Source of the DNA: Paramecium octaurelia | Lineage: Eukaryota > Ciliophora > Oligohymenophorea > Peniculida > Parameciidae | Direction: 5' to 3' | Length of the DNA stretch: 64,000 nucleotides | NCBI GenBank assembly: GCA_905182995.1 | Contig: CAJJDP010000155.1 | Coordinates: 186,001 to 250,000, forward strand | Part shown: positions 61,951-64,000 of the stretch, in pieces | Layout: each line of letters opens with the position of its first letter | Position numbering within the stretch: the stretch's first letter is position 1 | Made by a program: the position numbers and the translations under genes | The notes under the pieces: model-generated | Databases searched by the model: none | The model's input: the letters and a program-made list of their open reading frames with translations, nothing else | Told to the model about the DNA's origin: nothing

Positions 61951-61996
61951 ACAAAACAGAGTTTCATTTAAACAGATCTTAAAAATCTATATGATC

Positions 61997-63029
61997 CCTA
62001 TAAACCTATAATATATTGTATTTGCCAATTAATCTTTATACAAGAAAGATTCACATAAGTAAAGATGCACCTTTTGAAAAAGTTGGTGTTTCTTTGCAGG
62101 ATTATTGTCTATTATATTGCTACAACGGCTATTATTATACTGTATTTAATGTGGCCCAAGGTACTTTTACTATTAATTCTTACTTAAAGATAATTCCATG
62201 AATCTTTATTGGCAAATGGCAGTCTTACTAAAACTTTGCCCAATAACTACTGAATTAAGTAACTTTTAAGTACTAACTGGAATTCATCAACAAAATGAAG
62301 TCCATGATGAAACTTATTATCATTGTTGATTCATTCTTATTTAATGCTTGTCAACAATACACTAATACTTTGTTTTCTCAAAAATAGTGCTCATAAAATT
62401 AGTATTGTCATAAATGAGATTTCTTTAGCAGATGCAAGCAGCAAGAGATTGGAAATAAGGAAATCAAAATATGTGATAAACCAACTTCTAAACCATTTTT
62501 CTAAATTGAAAATCTATTCTTTATACAAGGGCCCATATTTCACTTGTTACAACATGACTCGTGCCTTCTTTCTCTTGATTCGTTTAAATATATTATCAGT
62601 TATCATAATGTTTTGTTCTTACTTCTTAAAACCTGCAAGTAAATTTTTATGCAATAAACTCGCTCAAAATATTATTGACGGATATTTCCTATCTTAGTTA
62701 CTCAAATTATCGTTAGCACCATCAATAAATGCCTTGAGATTTTGTATACATCAAATGTTTACAATGCAGAAGATATGCATCACCATTGGCTATCTTGGTT
62801 AATAATGATGCTTTGGACGGTGATGTACCAAAATGCTCACAATCTCTTCCTACTTAGGTTAGTTATAAGTTGCATAGCTGGTGTATTAAAAGGACTCAGA
62901 AAATGTCTTAAATTTCATCTTAAAATTATGTATCCTAATGCTGTTATATACTTCAACATTAAGACAATACACAAAACGCGACAATCAAGGCGCCTGAACT
63001 ACTTTATTGGTTGTAAACTCCATTACTAA
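61997..63029 (+). pseudogene. Broken frames, possible transposase remnant
   Basis: Plus-strand codon-like stretches in changing registers: PINLYTRKIHISKDAPFEKV and YCYNGYYYTVFNVAQGTF near 62020-62170, IIVDSFLFNACQQYTNTLFS near 62310, YKGPYFTCYNMTRAFFLLIR near 62530, and NAEDMHHHWLSWLIMMLWTV near 62760, ending FNIKTIHKTRQSRRLNYF before TGA at about 63027. The IVDSF motif and YNMTR segment loosely recall the DDE transposase core of PiggyBac-type elements. This is weak: no terminal inverted repeats or TTAA duplications were found. Confidence 0.3.
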
Positions 63030-63100
63030 TAGAGAAAATCCCTTATAAATATCTATTACAGTGACTGTTTTTCCTATATAATAATAGTTGGCTATTAAAT

Positions 63101-63367
63101 ATGGTTTTTATAAAATTTATTCTAATACTTATGCTTCATGAAGCCTTCTCGAACTCATACCTTATCACTTTTGAAACATCAATGAAATTAGATCAATTAA
63201 GCTTCAATGTTTATATTGCTTAATAAATAAAATTGTAACTATTTCTAATAATTTCCCAGACTCAAACACATAAAGTTTATTGCAACTAATTCATTGATAA
63301 TGCTAATTACTTTAATAGTTGGATTGATGAATACTGTCTCAATGATAATTGGCACACTATTTAATGA
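63101..63367 (+). CDS. Small putative secreted protein or first exon
   Basis: ATG at 63101, TGA at 63365-63367, 88 residues. A signal peptide (MVFIKFILILMLHEAFS) leads a polar segment with three Cys (SWIDEYCLNDNWHTIQ at the end). It may be the first exon of a longer gene. Unrecognised. Confidence 0.4.
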
Positions 63368-63440
63368 TTTTTTTTGTGTGATTATATTGAATGAGAAACA
63401 AATTATGAATTGTAAATAGATTCATTATGTGTTTAGTTGG

Positions 63441-63541
63441 TAGCGAACACTTTTTGAAAAAATTTTATTTTTGATTATAAAAAGAAAATCAACTGTTCGC
63501 TATATGTAGGCCTTTTCCATATTAACTTGTCAGCCTACATA
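63441..63541. ncRNA. Two directly adjacent perfect 9-bp hairpins, candidate structured RNA
   Basis: Stem 1: TAGCGAACA (63441-63449) with TGTTCGCTA (63494-63502), loop 44 nt. Stem 2: TATGTAGGC (63503-63511) with GCCTACATA (63533-63541), loop 21 nt. The two stems abut with no base between, both are much richer in GC than their surroundings, and no coding frame covers them. The double-hairpin shape recalls H/ACA snoRNA, but no ANANNA hinge is present. Could also be a cruciform or a factor site. Confidence 0.35.
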
Positions 63542-64000
63542 AGAAGGGATACTTTGTAACAAATGTGAGGGATAAAGCACAATTAATATGGGTAACAGTT
63601 TATTTCTTTTCTTTGTTTGGTGGTCTGGACAGCCTTCAACATCCTCAATCTTAAAAATGTAAATTATCCCAAAAATTAAAACATAATATGATAATTTTTA
63701 ATAATATATTAATTGTTGAATTATCACTTTTCTTTTAAATAAAAAAATTATTTAAAGCAAGCCTTCACAATTTTACTTACAGCAACGTTCCCAAAAATCC
63801 CATCTGACAGGTTTTAAAAATTTAACAATTTATTGAGTGTTCATATATTGTAATTTTCTGTAATACTTTCATTCTGTTATTTCGAAAAACTGTTCCATTT
63901 CACATCTCTCAGATTAGAAGGATTCATGAATCTATACCAAATATTGAAAGATCTTTTATTTGCAAATTAAGCTTTTATTAAGTCCAAAGACAACACTCAA
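63542..64000. other. Right window end, nothing recognised
   Basis: AT-rich with no start codon in a coding-like frame and no telomeric C4A2/C3A3 repeats. Confidence 0.45.

Noticed and set aside
1..64000. Search for telomere repeats, CRISPR arrays, bacterial operons and complete tRNAs
   Set aside because: No C4A2/C3A3 runs, no spaced direct repeats of CRISPR type, no A-box plus B-box pair were seen; the code and introns are ciliate.

Overview
The window reads as macronuclear DNA of a Paramecium-type ciliate. It is very AT-rich, and long reading frames appear only when TAA and TAG are read as Gln and TGA is the sole stop. Genes lie 50-400 bp apart on both strands. They are interrupted by very short introns, mostly 18-30 nt, that begin GTA and end TAG. 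With the standard code almost every gene here looks broken.

Layout. 1-3050: a guanylate-binding GTPase cut by the window edge and an unrecognised gene, both minus. 3334-7692: a lipid-anchor-type MORN protein, an Aurora-type kinase and the AP-2 sigma adaptor subunit. 7885-20276: tandem ~1,260-residue type I membrane proteins (called A and B) and a short coiled-coil gene. 20344-31938: a compact block with Sm protein B, a trichocyst matrix protein, an unrecognised gene, a TOG-array microtubule protein, a Cys-rich surface protein, a coiled-coil gene, a two-domain FEX/CrcB fluoride channel and a TMBIM/lifeguard protein with a Gln/Pro/Tyr-rich N-terminus. 33504-34289 is an assembly gap flanked by a gene fragment with a decayed relative at 39062-39612. 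35346-37616 is a degenerate kinase fused to a MORN-like region. 43181-47207 is a B-box-like protein with about 15 MORN-like units, mostly one per exon. 47.7-56.6 kb is mostly decayed coding sequence. 57573-60185 is a 14-repeat WD40 protein. The last 3 kb holds broken frames, a small secreted ORF and two adjacent perfect hairpins.

Four single-N positions (4758, 9860, 18658, 49586) each sit next to a 1.3-1.8 kb duplication. Three are exact end-to-start overlaps, which is what unmerged contig ends look like, so the doubled copies should not be counted as real genes without checking. The junction at 9860 is more complex: the second copy of gene A carries the 5' end of gene B.

The genes do not form an operon-like functional unit. 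They represent ordinary ciliate cell biology: secretion (trichocysts), endocytosis (AP-2), microtubules and mitosis (TOG protein, Aurora), splicing (SmB) and ion homeostasis (FEX). Protein families were recognised by reading translations. No database search was possible.
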